Assembly: GCA_015068705.1 (NCBI GenBank)
Contig: SVJZ01000003.1
Location: 1-64,000 of the forward strand
Direction: 5' to 3'
Length of the DNA: 64,000 nucleotides
Source: Oscillospiraceae bacterium
GTDB taxonomy: Bacteria > Bacillota > Clostridia > UMGS1810
The notes beneath the pieces were generated by a model, which did no database searches, was not told where the DNA came from, and was given only the letters and a program-made list of their open reading frames with translations. The position numbers were made by a program, and so were the translations under genes. Shown here in pieces: positions 10,533 through 19,092 of the stretch (position 1 is its first letter; every line of letters starts with the position of its first letter).

Positions 10533-10568
10533 CAAAACCCCTCTTTATGAAAAAAAGAGAGGTTTTTT
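10533..10568 (-). terminator. Terminator after the threonine/serine exporter gene
   Basis: AAAACCTCTCTTT/AAAGAGGGGTTTT hairpin, read on the minus strand, followed by T residues. It separates the exporter gene from the dnaA promoter. Confidence 0.7.
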
Positions 10569-10582
10569 GAATAAAAAAGTGA

Positions 10583-11824
10583 TTATTTTTTTGCAGAAAT
10601 ACTTCTGGAACAGAAGGTGGAAAGTGCAATTGCCATACTCATTGCAATCATTTGTACCAGAGTGTCGGCACCCGATTTTGCCAGAAGGGAATACATACCG
10701 CTGGCAAGATAGAGCATGGAGTCAAATAACCCCTTTCCGGGTACTAAAACCATGATTGCCGAAACCAGAAATACCGTGGCAGGAAGTTTCATCTTGCGTG
10801 CCATCCATTCACACGAAACACTCATCACCAACGCGCCCACAAAATATGCCGCAGGCATAAATGGAACGCATCCCACCATAAATTTGCAGACGATATAAGA
10901 AAATGCGCCGATAATTCCGCATACGATGATGGTTTTTGGAGGAGTACATTGTTCTATGGCAAGGCAGATAACCACAAAAAAGCCTGCAATAAAATGACCA
11001 ATCCATGGCAGGGAGATAAATTGCACCGGTTGTCCCACCAGCCCATTTGTCCAAAGACCAAATACCACCGCCGCGCCGGCGGCAAGCATACCCACTTTTA
11101 GCAGTGCCTCACATAATCTTGCAACGCCCGACACCAGATCACCATGCATGGTATCACGGATGGCATTTACAAATGCCGCTCCGGGATAGAGAGATATGGC
11201 AGATGCCGCAACGATTGCCACCGGATTTACCAAAGGAGAAATAAGGTAAGAAAGCATGGCGACGAGGGCAATCACCGCACCCGATGCACAATATACAATC
11301 ATCTGGGATGCCACCCGATCCTTCCATCGGTCGGGCATACACGGGTAAACCAGACCGCACAAAAAAGCAGGCAACAGGTCATACCACCCTCCGCCATATA
11401 CAAATACGGCGGCCGCAGCGGCGACACAAAAGCAGATTACATGAATGAGGCTGTGATAAGGTCCGTTTTTGCGTACGTTTTTGAGTTTTTCCTGCGCCTC
11501 GTCCAGGGTAATGGAACCGGCGCAGATGTTTCGCACAATTTCGTTTACCTGTGCCAGACAATCCAGATTCAAAGTGCGTTTGTCTAATCTTCTCACCGCC
11601 TGAACGGTTTGTCCGTCCAATTCAATCTGCACAAACAAGGTGGTGGAAAGCACTGCCACACCCACCTTTGCACCAAAATGTGCGCACAAAAAAGAAACAC
11701 TTTCCTCTGCCCGATAGGTTTCGCCGCCGTTTTCAATCATCATTCCGGCACTGCGACAACACACCTCAAGCAGAAGAGAAAGGGTTGTATCGGTTGTACA
11801 TGGAGTTTCCTGTAAGGTCATCAT
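10583..11824 (-). CDS. Threonine/serine exporter family protein (fused ThrE)
   Basis: A 413-residue membrane protein that joins the two halves of the ThrE family (DUF1212 followed by DUF3815), which many Firmicutes encode as separate genes. The N-terminal soluble part has EVCCRSAGMMIENGGETYRAE, typical of the DUF1212 domain, then about ten hydrophobic segments follow, with a PGKGLFDSMLYLASGMYSLL loop in the second half. It is expected to export threonine and serine or related small molecules. The start is one of two adjacent ATG codons (11824 or 11821) after GGGGGA. It follows the LexA-like gene by 13 nt and is probably cotranscribed with it. Confidence 0.85.
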   Translation of the reverse strand: MMTLQETPCTTDTTLSLLLEVCCRSAGMMIENGGETYRAEESVSFLCAHFGAKVGVAVLSTTLFVQIELDGQTVQAVRRLDKRTLNLDCLAQVNEIVRNICAGSITLDEAQEKLKNVRKNGPYHSLIHVICFCVAAAAAVFVYGGGWYDLLPAFLCGLVYPCMPDRWKDRVASQMIVYCASGAVIALVAMLSYLISPLVNPVAIVAASAISLYPGAAFVNAIRDTMHGDLVSGVARLCEALLKVGMLAAGAAVVFGLWTNGLVGQPVQFISLPWIGHFIAGFFVVICLAIEQCTPPKTIIVCGIIGAFSYIVCKFMVGCVPFMPAAYFVGALVMSVSCEWMARKMKLPATVFLVSAIMVLVPGKGLFDSMLYLASGMYSLLAKSGADTLVQMIAMSMAIALSTFCSRSISAKK

Positions 11825-11837
11825 ACATTCCCCCATT

Positions 11838-12488
11838 TTATATTGCATATGATTCATTCCGGATGGTTTTTACCACCCTACCCACAATGCGAACCTCATC
11901 CTTTTGTGCATGAAAACGCATGGGTGGGGTATCCATATCTCCGGTTGGAAAAACCGAGAAAAAACCATTTGACAGGGTAATTTTTCCTGCCATAATATGA
12001 TTTTTTACTGCGATTACATTGAGAAAACGTGGCGAAAGCTGGTCTTCCCGTTTTACAATCATATAGTCCTGCCGTTTTACCCCGATGGAGGAAAACAGGT
12101 TATCATCCGCCTTTAAGGCAATGTAATTTTCGTCTTTTAAAATATTGCAATCGTGCGGCAAATCGATATAATTTCTGGTTTCATCGCCCTCACCCGAAAA
12201 GATTTCCTGTGCCCGGTCGGTGCCGTATACACCCATCCTTCGGGACATGGAAAACTGATTAAAACGGGTTTGAAGATCCGATTCCCCTGCCAAAAAGGAC
12301 AGGTTTACATTAAATATTCTTGCCAATTCGAGCATTACGGGAAAGGTAGGAATATTAAACCCGTTTTCATAATTGGAAATGGCACTTTTGCTTTTGCCAA
12401 GGCGTTCTCCCAACTCCTCTTGTGTCATTCCCTTTTGAATGCGGAGAGCGGCGATTTGTTTTCCAAGTTCCTGCGCGGAAAAGGACAT
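11838..12488 (-). CDS. HTH regulator with degenerate S24 (LexA/CI-like) domain
   Basis: A 216-residue protein with an N-terminal Cro/CI-type helix-turn-helix (residues about 8-62, GMTQEELGERLGKSKSAIS) and a C-terminal LexA/CI-like S24 domain (about 95-210). In active S24 proteins the nucleophile lies in a GDSM-type motif; here the matching stretch reads ADDNLF, so the Ser appears replaced by Asn. The general-base Lys may be the one in MAGKITLS. If so, the protein cannot self-cleave in the SOS response and may instead sense a ligand or act as a plain repressor. It is not the true LexA of the cell. It lies directly upstream of the exporter gene. Confidence 0.75.
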   Translation of the reverse strand: MSFSAQELGKQIAALRIQKGMTQEELGERLGKSKSAISNYENGFNIPTFPVMLELARIFNVNLSFLAGESDLQTRFNQFSMSRRMGVYGTDRAQEIFSGEGDETRNYIDLPHDCNILKDENYIALKADDNLFSSIGVKRQDYMIVKREDQLSPRFLNVIAVKNHIMAGKITLSNGFFSVFPTGDMDTPPMRFHAQKDEVRIVGRVVKTIRNESYAI

Positions 12489-12512
12489 GATGAAACAACT
12501 TCCTTTCTGATG

Positions 12513-13838
12513 CTATGATATGAGTGTAAGCAGATGTTCTTTCTCATTTTCTTCGGGGTGTTCTGTCACCCGTTCCAATAGGGTATCCAAAATCCTGCCG
12601 ATTTGCTCGGGCAATACCCCTGCGGCGAGCAGGTGATTGCCGTTTACCGCAAGATGACGGGTCAGATACGGCTCGCCCGATTGGAGAATGGACTGATAGA
12701 CCGCATAGGATGCGTCCAGTATTTCAAGCTTTCCCTTTGCCAGTGCCGGTGCCTGCGCAAGTGCGTCTGCACGTTGCACGGCAAGTAAATTTTCAAAAGT
12801 GGAAAATTTTTCTAATATATGTAGGATCCGTTTGATGCAAACCCTGTCGGGAAAGATACGGATATCGTGCAGACGAATCAGCCCGCAAACCTCATGAATC
12901 AAGGCGTTTGGCGCTTTCAGGCGGGTGAGGATTTGCTGTGCGATTTTCACACCCATTTCATCATGCCCATAGAAGTGGTCGCGCCCCGAATCATCGGTGG
13001 TACGGGCGTTTGGCTTGCCCAGATCGTGCAGCAGCATGGTCCAGCGAAGCACCCGTTCGGGCGGTATGGTAGCGGTTGCATAAAGGATATGTTTTGCTAC
13101 GTTATGGATATGATGTTTGCTGTTTTGCGGTGTTTGAAAGCATATCGCAAGCTCGGGCAGGATTTCTCGTAAAAGAGGCATACTGTCACACAGGTGCTCG
13201 GGGTGCTCGGACAGGAGTAATCCGTCCAGTTCGGCAAAAATCCGCTCGGCACTCACATGGGAGATGAGGGGCGCATTTTCGTCCATTGCCTGCAGGGTGG
13301 CAGGCGCTATGGTGAACCCAAGACGTGCGGCAAACCGCACGGCACGGAGCATACGCAGGGCATCTTCACAAAAACGTTTGCGTGGGTCGCCCACCGCACG
13401 GATGATGCGTTTTCTTAAATCCTCTTTGCCCCCATGCAGGTCAATCAACCCATCTTTGGGGGAATAGGCAAGCGCATTTATGGTAAAATCCCGACGTGTG
13501 AGGTCCTGTTCCAGCGATGTGGCAAACTGCACCCCGTCGGGACGGCGATGGTCAGAATAGGCAGTTTCGGTGCGATAGGTGGTTACCTCTACCGGTGCAT
13601 CAAAATCAAGCACCGTCACCGTTCCATGTGCAATTCCGGTGTCCACCGTGCGTGAAAAACATGATTTTACTTGGTCGGGCAGGGCGTTTGTGGTGATGTC
13701 TGCATCCGAGCAATCACGCCCTAGCAGAGCATCCCGCACCACACCTCCTACCGCATAGGCTTCAAAGCCATGCGAGGAGAGGGTTTCCATGACCTGTAAT
13801 GCCTGATTGGGCAGGGTGATATTAGTTTCCCAGTTCAA
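12513..13838 (-). CDS. cca: CCA tRNA nucleotidyltransferase
   Basis: A class II tRNA nucleotidyltransferase that adds or repairs the 3' CCA end of tRNAs (441 aa). The polymerase head domain has AVGGVVRDALLG, the catalytic DADI pair, RRDFTINALAY and the RMLRAVRFAARLGF helix. An HD-type domain with MLLHDLGKP and HDEMG lies near residues 270-300, and the tail is short. The reading frame is open 38 codons further, inside the upstream gene, but a TTG at 13838 preceded by GGGAG is the best start. It overlaps the upstream stop by 17 nt, so the two are coupled. Confidence 0.9.
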   Translation of the reverse strand: MNWETNITLPNQALQVMETLSSHGFEAYAVGGVVRDALLGRDCSDADITTNALPDQVKSCFSRTVDTGIAHGTVTVLDFDAPVEVTTYRTETAYSDHRRPDGVQFATSLEQDLTRRDFTINALAYSPKDGLIDLHGGKEDLRKRIIRAVGDPRKRFCEDALRMLRAVRFAARLGFTIAPATLQAMDENAPLISHVSAERIFAELDGLLLSEHPEHLCDSMPLLREILPELAICFQTPQNSKHHIHNVAKHILYATATIPPERVLRWTMLLHDLGKPNARTTDDSGRDHFYGHDEMGVKIAQQILTRLKAPNALIHEVCGLIRLHDIRIFPDRVCIKRILHILEKFSTFENLLAVQRADALAQAPALAKGKLEILDASYAVYQSILQSGEPYLTRHLAVNGNHLLAAGVLPEQIGRILDTLLERVTEHPEENEKEHLLTLIS

Positions 13839-14928
13839 TGATAAAATCTCCCAACTGCTTGCATGCATAGGGTTTTCCAACCTGTCGCACCATGTGTGAC
13901 ATATATTGTGCGCGGTTGGGGTTTTGCATGAGCTGATACAGTGCCTCGTCAATGGGGAAGGTATCGGTTACCCCCAATGCAAGACCATTATTGAGCAAAA
14001 ATTCAAAGTTTCTGTCTTCCTGACCGGGAATGGGGTCGATGAGAATCATGGGAAGCCCCTTGGCAAGTGCCTCGGACACGGTAAGTCCGCCCGGTTTGGA
14101 TACGATATAGTCTGCCGCATCCATCATGACATCCACATTATTGACAAAGCCGAAATTGTATATCTTTTTATGGGTGTGCAGCTTGTCCACCTGTTCTTTG
14201 AGGTGTTTGTTGTTTCCGCACACGCACACAATCTGGAAATCCTGCTCCAGCCTGTCCATCTGGCGGATGTATTTGATGACATTGCCATAACCCATGGAGC
14301 CGGTAATGACAAAGATGGTGGTTTTATCTTCAATGCCCAGCTCTTTTCTTGCTGCCTGCTTGTCCATGGAACGGGAAAATTTTTCCTCAATGGGGATGCC
14401 AAACGGGAGTACCTTGTCGGCAGGGATTCCTTTTTTGGCAAGCTGGTTTCCCAACAGTTCACTGGGGGTTACATAATAGTCGATATCTGCGGTTTCCCAG
14501 AAGGGGTGAACGGTAAAATCGGTAATGATACCGAGGGTTTTTACGTCAATCAGACCGCGTTTTCGAAAACCCGACATCAGATCCGCCGCAAAAATATGGG
14601 TGGCAATGACCACGTCGGGGTTCTTTTCGGAAATGTAGCGTGCAAACTGGCGTGCCACAATGCGGCTGCTGATTTGCACACTGTTGAAGCGTTTATCGCG
14701 GTAATCGTTTTTTTCAATATGGCGATAGATGTTTCCGTAGGTTTTGGGCATATATTTGGTGGAAAGCAGATAGCCCTTGTCCACCAGTTTGTAAAGAGCG
14801 GTGTTAAAATATTTGTAGACATCTACAATGGATGCTTCTACTTGCCTGGAACGGAAGTAATCACACATGGCACGGGCAGTTTTATTGTGTCCCTGCCCGG
14901 CAGATATGGTTAAAATCAAAACCCGCAT
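13822..14928 (-). CDS. Glycosyltransferase of the MGDG synthase family
   Basis: A 368-residue GT28/MGDG synthase-like protein. The N-terminus RVLILTISAGQGHNKTARA is the signature of the diacylglycerol glucosyltransferase (UgtP/YpfP) group, followed by FVITGSMGYGN and the nucleotide-sugar site SKPGGLTVSEALAKGLPMILI. It probably transfers a sugar from UDP-sugar to diacylglycerol to make a membrane glycolipid or lipoteichoic acid anchor. The frame is open 46 codons upstream, but AAAAGGAG before the ATG at 14928 fixes the start. It overlaps cca by 17 nt. Confidence 0.88.
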   Translation of the reverse strand: MRVLILTISAGQGHNKTARAMCDYFRSRQVEASIVDVYKYFNTALYKLVDKGYLLSTKYMPKTYGNIYRHIEKNDYRDKRFNSVQISSRIVARQFARYISEKNPDVVIATHIFAADLMSGFRKRGLIDVKTLGIITDFTVHPFWETADIDYYVTPSELLGNQLAKKGIPADKVLPFGIPIEEKFSRSMDKQAARKELGIEDKTTIFVITGSMGYGNVIKYIRQMDRLEQDFQIVCVCGNNKHLKEQVDKLHTHKKIYNFGFVNNVDVMMDAADYIVSKPGGLTVSEALAKGLPMILIDPIPGQEDRNFEFLLNNGLALGVTDTFPIDEALYQLMQNPNRAQYMSHMVRQVGKPYACKQLGDFIIELGN

Positions 14929-14973
14929 CAAACCACTCCTTTTATTAGATGTTGCAGTGAAAGATGAGTCATG

Positions 14974-15046
14974 CGGGACGCCCGGAGGTCGTCCCCTACC
15001 AAATCGAAAGAATATAATTGTAGGGGCTGGCGTCCCCGACAGCCCG
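14974..15046. repeat. Two class A REP-like units facing each other
   Basis: A minus-strand unit (14974-14999, stem GGGACG/CGTCCC, ends CCCCTAC) and a plus-strand unit (15020-15046, starts GTAGGGG, stem GGGCTG/CAGCCC) lie 20 bp apart, with their GTAG feet facing inward. They occupy the gap upstream of the glycosyltransferase gene. Confidence 0.8.
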
Positions 15047-15187
15047 ATTCCTATAGATAAGTCCATTTTATCAAAACAAAAAACGTGTCAACGAATTGTA
15101 TCTCATGGTGTAACACCTTTTCCGCCTGCGGCATAGTATAACAGTGCAACACCCAATGCACAAAAAATTAAAACGGAGGTGTGAAGT

Positions 15188-15322
15188 ATGCTTTGCAACA
15201 ACGGCGGATTATTTGGTTCCAACGACGGTATCCTGTTTTTCATCCTGGTGTTCTTGCTTCTGTTCAGTGGCAACGGCTGTGATTGCGGATGCAAGAGCAA
15301 CTGCGGGTGCAACAACTGCTAA
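15188..15322 (+). CDS. Tiny cysteine-rich membrane protein 1 (44 aa)
   Basis: A 44-residue ORF with GGAGGTG 6 nt before its ATG. The order is a short polar N-terminus with one Cys and GG, a hydrophobic span at about residues 15-27 (ILFFILVFLLLF), then a Cys/Gly/Asn-rich tail with six Cys in CDCGC and CGCNNC patterns. It is one of three similar genes in a row. The layout recalls the tiny transmembrane YjcZ-like sporulation proteins of Bacillus, but with a cysteine tail that could bind metal or cross-link. Function unknown. Confidence 0.75.
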   Translation: MLCNNGGLFGSNDGILFFILVFLLLFSGNGCDCGCKSNCGCNNC

Positions 15323-15361
15323 AAAAGAGCAGTAAAAAATTTTTTGGAGGTGTAAACAACC

Positions 15362-15502
15362 ATGTTTAATCTGTTTGGCGGAAACTGCGGATGCGATGAC
15401 AACAGCTACAGCACCATTTTGTGGTTTATCATTTTGTTCCTGCTTCTGTTCCTCAACTGCGGCGGCAACAACATGGGCTGCGGTTGCGATAACAACTGCT
15501 AA
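15362..15502 (+). CDS. Tiny cysteine-rich membrane protein 2 (46 aa)
   Basis: The second of the three genes (46 aa), with TTGGAGGTG about 9 nt before ATG. It has an N-terminal LFGGNCGCDDN segment, a hydrophobic span at about residues 18-31 and a tail ending GCGCDNNC. The ending shares the NNC pattern of gene 1. Spacing to gene 1 is 39 nt and to gene 3 is 25 nt, with no terminator between them, so one transcript is likely. Confidence 0.75.
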   Translation: MFNLFGGNCGCDDNSYSTILWFIILFLLLFLNCGGNNMGCGCDNNC

Positions 15503-15527
15503 AAAATCATAAGAGAGGAGTATCAAC

Positions 15528-15680
15528 ATGGGCGAATGCTGTAACCCTTGTAATGACCGCTGCTGTAATGGCGGTTCCGGTTTCGGATTGTTTGGCGGCA
15601 GTTCCTGGTGGATCATCATTGTAATTATTGTGATTGTATGGCTTTTGCTGGACGATAACAACAACAATTGCTGCTGCTAA
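15528..15680 (+). CDS. Tiny cysteine-rich membrane protein 3 (50 aa)
   Basis: The third gene (50 aa), preceded by agaggag. The order differs: a Cys-rich head (CCNPCNDRCCNGG), a Gly-rich turn with FGLFGG, then a strong membrane span at about residues 27-41 and a tail DDNNNNCCC. A terminator follows at 15697-15725. The three genes converge on spo0A. A role in the spore or envelope is only an inference from their size and composition. Confidence 0.75.
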   Translation: MGECCNPCNDRCCNGGSGFGLFGGSSWWIIIVIIVIVWLLLDDNNNNCCC

Positions 15681-15696
15681 ACGTTGCACACATAGG

Positions 15697-15725
15697 CACG
15701 CACCCAAAGGGGTGCGTGTCTTTTT
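15697..15725 (+). terminator. Terminator after the tiny cysteine-rich genes
   Basis: CACGCACCC/GGGTGCGTG hairpin followed by TCTTTTT. Confidence 0.8.
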
Positions 15726-15786
15726 GTATGAACATTTTACATTCATGAAGACAGACAGGGTTCCAATGAAAAACCTTATGATTATT

Positions 15787-15945
15787 TGGGGCGTTGCCCC
15801 AAACCCCACAAGATGTCCTGCCCCCTGCGGGGGCGACAGGAAGCTGGTACTTTCGTTCGTCGAAAGTACCCAAAGCCGCCGGGGGTGCGATACCCCCGGA
15901 CCCCCGCGCTCTCCGAGGGAAGTAACTCTTTGAAGATTCCGTAAG
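15787..15945 (-). repeat. Dispersed hairpin-rich repeat, inverted copy of 343-495
   Basis: Contains the GGTACTTTCG/CGAAAGTACC hairpin (15846-15870) and the CCGGGGGT/ACCCCCGG hairpin (15879-15899), in opposite orientation to 343-495. It fills the gap between the tiny membrane genes and spo0A. Confidence 0.65.
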
Positions 15946-15956
15946 GGGTTGATTCT

Positions 15957-16751
15957 TCAACACACATTCATATCCAGTCGTACTTTATCTGCAATCATGG
16001 CGATAAATTCTGAGTTGGTGGGCTTGCCGCGGCTGGAAGAGATGGTATAGCCAAACACCCGGCAGAGCACCTCCGGGTCACCCCTGTCCCACGCCACTTC
16101 AATGGCATGGCGGATGGCACGCTCCACCCGTGACGGGGTGGTATCATAGTGCTTGGCAACCGCAGGATAGAGGATTTTGGTGATGGAATTGATGATATCC
16201 ATATCTGCAACCGCCAGGATGATTGCCTCCCAGATGTACTGGTAGCCCTTGATGTGGGCAGGGATGCCGATGCGCTGAATGATGGTGGTGATGGTGCTTT
16301 CCAGTTTGGCGTTTGCCGGCTCGATGGTGCGTGCACGGGCGGCACGGCTGACCAGATTGGTGGGTCTGCCAAGCCGGAAGGTGCGGATGCGGTCCACTAC
16401 GGCAGAGAGTTCAAACGGTTTCATAATATAATAGGAAGCACCAAGCTCCATCGCCTGTGCGGTGACATCCTCGGCACTGACTGCCGAAAGCACAATGCAG
16501 TTGGGCTGCTTTTCGAGGGTGGAATCGTTTACAATTTTGCTCAAAAGCCCCAAGCCGTCCAGTTCGGGCATGACAATATCGGTGAGCAGTACATCGGGTT
16601 TTGTCTGGCGTATCATTTCATATGCTTCCTTGCCGTTATGTGCAATGCCCACTAGTTCCATATCGGTTTGCATGGTAAAATAGTCGCGCATGGCATAGCA
16701 GAAATCCCGGTTATCGTCTGCGATGAGTATTTTTGTATGTTCTTGTTCCAT
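15957..16751 (-). CDS. spo0A: Stage 0 sporulation protein A
   Basis: Master response regulator of sporulation (264 aa). The receiver domain covers about residues 6-125, with acidic DDN at the N-terminus, the phosphoacceptor in [12 protein letters not shown] and the conserved Lys in YYIMKPF. The Spo0A C-terminal DNA-binding domain covers about 145-262, with [17 protein letters not shown] and [15 protein letters not shown] precedes the ATG. No spoIVB or recN neighbour is present, which is unlike the usual context. A promoter candidate lies at 16828-16856. It suggests that the organism can form spores. Confidence 0.97.
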   Translation of the reverse strand: MEQEHTKILIADDNRDFCYAMRDYFTMQTDMELVGIAHNGKEAYEMIRQTKPDVLLTDIVMPELDGLGLLSKIVNDSTLEKQPNCIVLSAVSAEDVTAQAMELGASYYIMKPFELSAVVDRIRTFRLGRPTNLVSRAARARTIEPANAKLESTITTIIQRIGIPAHIKGYQYIWEAIILAVADMDIINSITKILYPAVAKHYDTTPSRVERAIRHAIEVAWDRGDPEVLCRVFGYTISSSRGKPTNSEFIAMIADKVRLDMNVC

Positions 16752-17179
16752 GGGAAAACCTCCTTATAAAAATGAGAAATTTTGCCAAAATATCGGGCGC
16801 CCTGACATTTTGGTGACGGTAACTTTTATTATAATGGAAAATCCGTCACGCAACAACCTCACTGTCAATATTATTCGCTTTTCTCTCTTAATATTACAAA
16901 AAATGTAAAATTTGTTTCGAAAAAAGGCAGATTTTTTGCAAAAAAGTTCAGCCAAACTGGAATTTGGGTCAAAAAAATTCCAGTTTGCTCGGTCAAATGC
17001 CAACCGGAGAGAAACAAGGAGAAAAAGACTAACAAAAAGAGCAGGATTTTACTATCAAAAAGTGCCGTTTGGATATTCTTTTTACAGAGGAAAGGATGCT
17101 ATAATCAAATAAAAAGAAGAAACGCTTTGAGGTGGAGCGGAATATGCGGTAACCAACAAGCAAAGAAAGGGATGGGAGA
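16752..17179. promoter_or_regulatory. Divergent spo0A / reductase intergenic region
   Basis: This 428-bp gap holds no gene. For spo0A (minus strand) TTGTTG (16851-16856) and TATAAT (16828-16833) are 17 bp apart. A perfect 12-bp inverted repeat, AAACTGGAATTT/AAATTCCAGTTT with a 9-nt loop, lies at 16954-16986 and could be an operator or terminator. TATAAT at 17100-17105 is a likely -10 box for the plus-strand reductase gene. Confidence 0.5.
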
Positions 17180-18142
17180 ATGAAATACACCATGGTGAAT
17201 GGAAAGCGGATATCCGACATGACATTGGGAACGGTACAGTTGGGAATGAATTATGGGATTGCAAATTGCACCGGTCAGCCGGATGTTAAAAAGAGCTGCG
17301 ATATGCTGCAATTTGCGTTGGACAGCGGAATTACCGCGCTGGATACTGCACGGGCGTACGGCACTGCAGAAGAGGTATTGGGCGGATTTTTGAAAGAAAA
17401 AAGAGAAATTCCCTTTGTGGTGAGTAAGTTTATGACCAACCTCCCTGCCGGAAGCAGAGAATATGAGGTGGAAAGAGCGATTATCACCTCGGTGGAAACC
17501 TCGCTTTCCAATCTGCATCTGGGCAAGTTGGATTGCCTTTTGCTTCACCGTGCCGAGGACATGACCAAGCACGGGAAAGCGGTGGAGAAGGTGCTTTCCA
17601 AACTGATGGCACAAGGGATGGTATGCATGGTGGGTGTGTCGGTGTATTCCCCCGGGGAGATAGAAACCATGCTGGAGCATGACATCTATCAGGCAACCCA
17701 GATTCCCTTGAGCCTGTTTGACGGACGGATGCTCTATGCAGGGTGTATGGAGCGGCTTCGCCAAAAGGGAATCCTTACGTTTGTCCGGAGTGTGTTTTCG
17801 CAGGGGTTGTTGTTTTTGGACGAGGACAGGTTAGCGCAGGACGAGGCGATGCGACAATATGTGTTGCCCCATGTAAAAACCCTGCACCGTCTTTGTGACG
17901 AGGCAGGGATTTCGGTTGCGGAATTTGCCATTTCCTATATCCGGGATATTCCGGGAGTGACCTCGCTGGTGCTGGGAGCAGAAACGGCAGAGCAGGTCAT
18001 ACAGAATGCGGCGTATATGAATGCGCCTGCGCTTTCCCCTCAAATCCGCGAGAGGGCGATCAAGGCATTTTCCAGAGTGGATAACGAAAAAATCATGGAG
18101 ATTTTAAGCAGACCAAGAGTATCAGATAAAAGGAAAGGATGA
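17180..18142 (+). CDS. Aldo/keto reductase
   Basis: A 320-residue NADPH-dependent aldo/keto reductase (TIM barrel) with the family pattern DTARAYGTAEEVLGGFL (catalytic Asp and Tyr), the Lys in FVVSKF and the His in DCLLLHRAED. The C-terminal cofactor loop is SLVLGAETAEQVIQNAA. It is followed with a 4-nt ATGA overlap by a Gfo/Idh-type oxidoreductase, so the two probably act in one pathway, likely oxidation and reduction of a sugar or polyol. The real substrate cannot be told from sequence. Confidence 0.85.
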   Translation: MKYTMVNGKRISDMTLGTVQLGMNYGIANCTGQPDVKKSCDMLQFALDSGITALDTARAYGTAEEVLGGFLKEKREIPFVVSKFMTNLPAGSREYEVERAIITSVETSLSNLHLGKLDCLLLHRAEDMTKHGKAVEKVLSKLMAQGMVCMVGVSVYSPGEIETMLEHDIYQATQIPLSLFDGRMLYAGCMERLRQKGILTFVRSVFSQGLLFLDEDRLAQDEAMRQYVLPHVKTLHRLCDEAGISVAEFAISYIRDIPGVTSLVLGAETAEQVIQNAAYMNAPALSPQIRERAIKAFSRVDNEKIMEILSRPRVSDKRKG

Positions 18143-18147
18143 GGAGA

Positions 18148-19092
18148 ATGGAAACATTTAAAGTGGCAATGCTGGGGATGGTGGACGGAAACGGGCATCC
18201 GTATTCGTGGAGTGCCATGTTTAACGGCTATGACAAAGCGGCAATGGAAGAATGCGGATTTCCGGTGATACCCCGTTATCTGGAAAAGGAGCCGGAGGAA
18301 AATTTCGGAGTGGAGAATGCAAGGGTGACCCACATCTGGACGGATGATCCTGCCGATGCGGTGCGGGTTGCCGCGGCGTCCAACATTGCCCATATTGTAA
18401 AAAACCCCGAAGATGTTATCGGGGAAGTGGATGCGGTGATCATTGCCACCGACAAAGGAAACGAACATGTGTGGCGCGCAAGACCTTTTGTGGAGGCAGG
18501 GTTGCCGGTATTTATCGACAAGCCTATGGCAGATAATGTGGCAGACCTTAAGGTGTTTTGCGATTGGGTAAAAAACGGGGCGCGGATTATGTCGTCCAGT
18601 TCCTTGCGCTACACCAAGGAATATATTCCGTATTTCATCTCTACCCATGAACTGGGCGAACTTCGTTATATCAATATGACCATGATGAAAAGCTGGGAAC
18701 GGTATGGCATTCATGCATTGGAGCCGGTGTTTCGCATTACCGGTCCGGGATTTGTTTCGGTGCAAAATACCGGTGAGGCAGGGCGCGACATGGTGCATTT
18801 GATTCATCGGGACGGGATGGATGTGACCATCGCTTCCATCTACGACAGTGCAGGCTCCGACCTGAAACTGGTGGGTACCGGGGGGAGCGTGTGTGTGCCA
18901 AGCAAGGATAGTTATTATTCCTTCCGCACCCAGTTGCAGGAGTTTATCCGATTTGCCAAGGGAGGGGAACGACCCTATCCCTTTACCGAAACGGTGGAGC
19001 TGATGGAATTGGTGATTGCGGGTATCCGGAGCCGAAACGAGGGCGGCAGGAAGGTTTTGGTTTCAGAAATCCATGCCGAACTCAAGGGGTAA
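18148..19092 (+). CDS. Gfo/Idh/MocA-type oxidoreductase
   Basis: A 314-residue NAD(P)-dependent sugar or inositol dehydrogenase-like protein. The Rossmann start KVAMLGMVDGNGH replaces the canonical GxGxxG, then come ADAVIIATDKGNEH and PVFIDKPMADN, whose Lys is typical of the family's catalytic EKP/DKP motif. The ATG at 18139 overlaps the upstream stop; I prefer the ATG at 18148 because the protein then starts at the core fold and AAAGGA lies 8 nt before it. Its 3' end overlaps the convergent AraC gene by 11 nt. Confidence 0.82.
   Translation: METFKVAMLGMVDGNGHPYSWSAMFNGYDKAAMEECGFPVIPRYLEKEPEENFGVENARVTHIWTDDPADAVRVAAASNIAHIVKNPEDVIGEVDAVIIATDKGNEHVWRARPFVEAGLPVFIDKPMADNVADLKVFCDWVKNGARIMSSSSLRYTKEYIPYFISTHELGELRYINMTMMKSWERYGIHALEPVFRITGPGFVSVQNTGEAGRDMVHLIHRDGMDVTIASIYDSAGSDLKLVGTGGSVCVPSKDSYYSFRTQLQEFIRFAKGGERPYPFTETVELMELVIAGIRSRNEGGRKVLVSEIHAELKG

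Noticed and set aside
13906-14913. 335-codon plus-strand frame
   Set aside because: Antisense to the glycosyltransferase gene, no ribosome site, no motif.
15209-15667. 152-codon minus-strand frame
   Set aside because: Antisense to the three tiny Cys-rich ORFs, which have ribosome sites and coherent composition; this frame is a biased low-complexity shadow.
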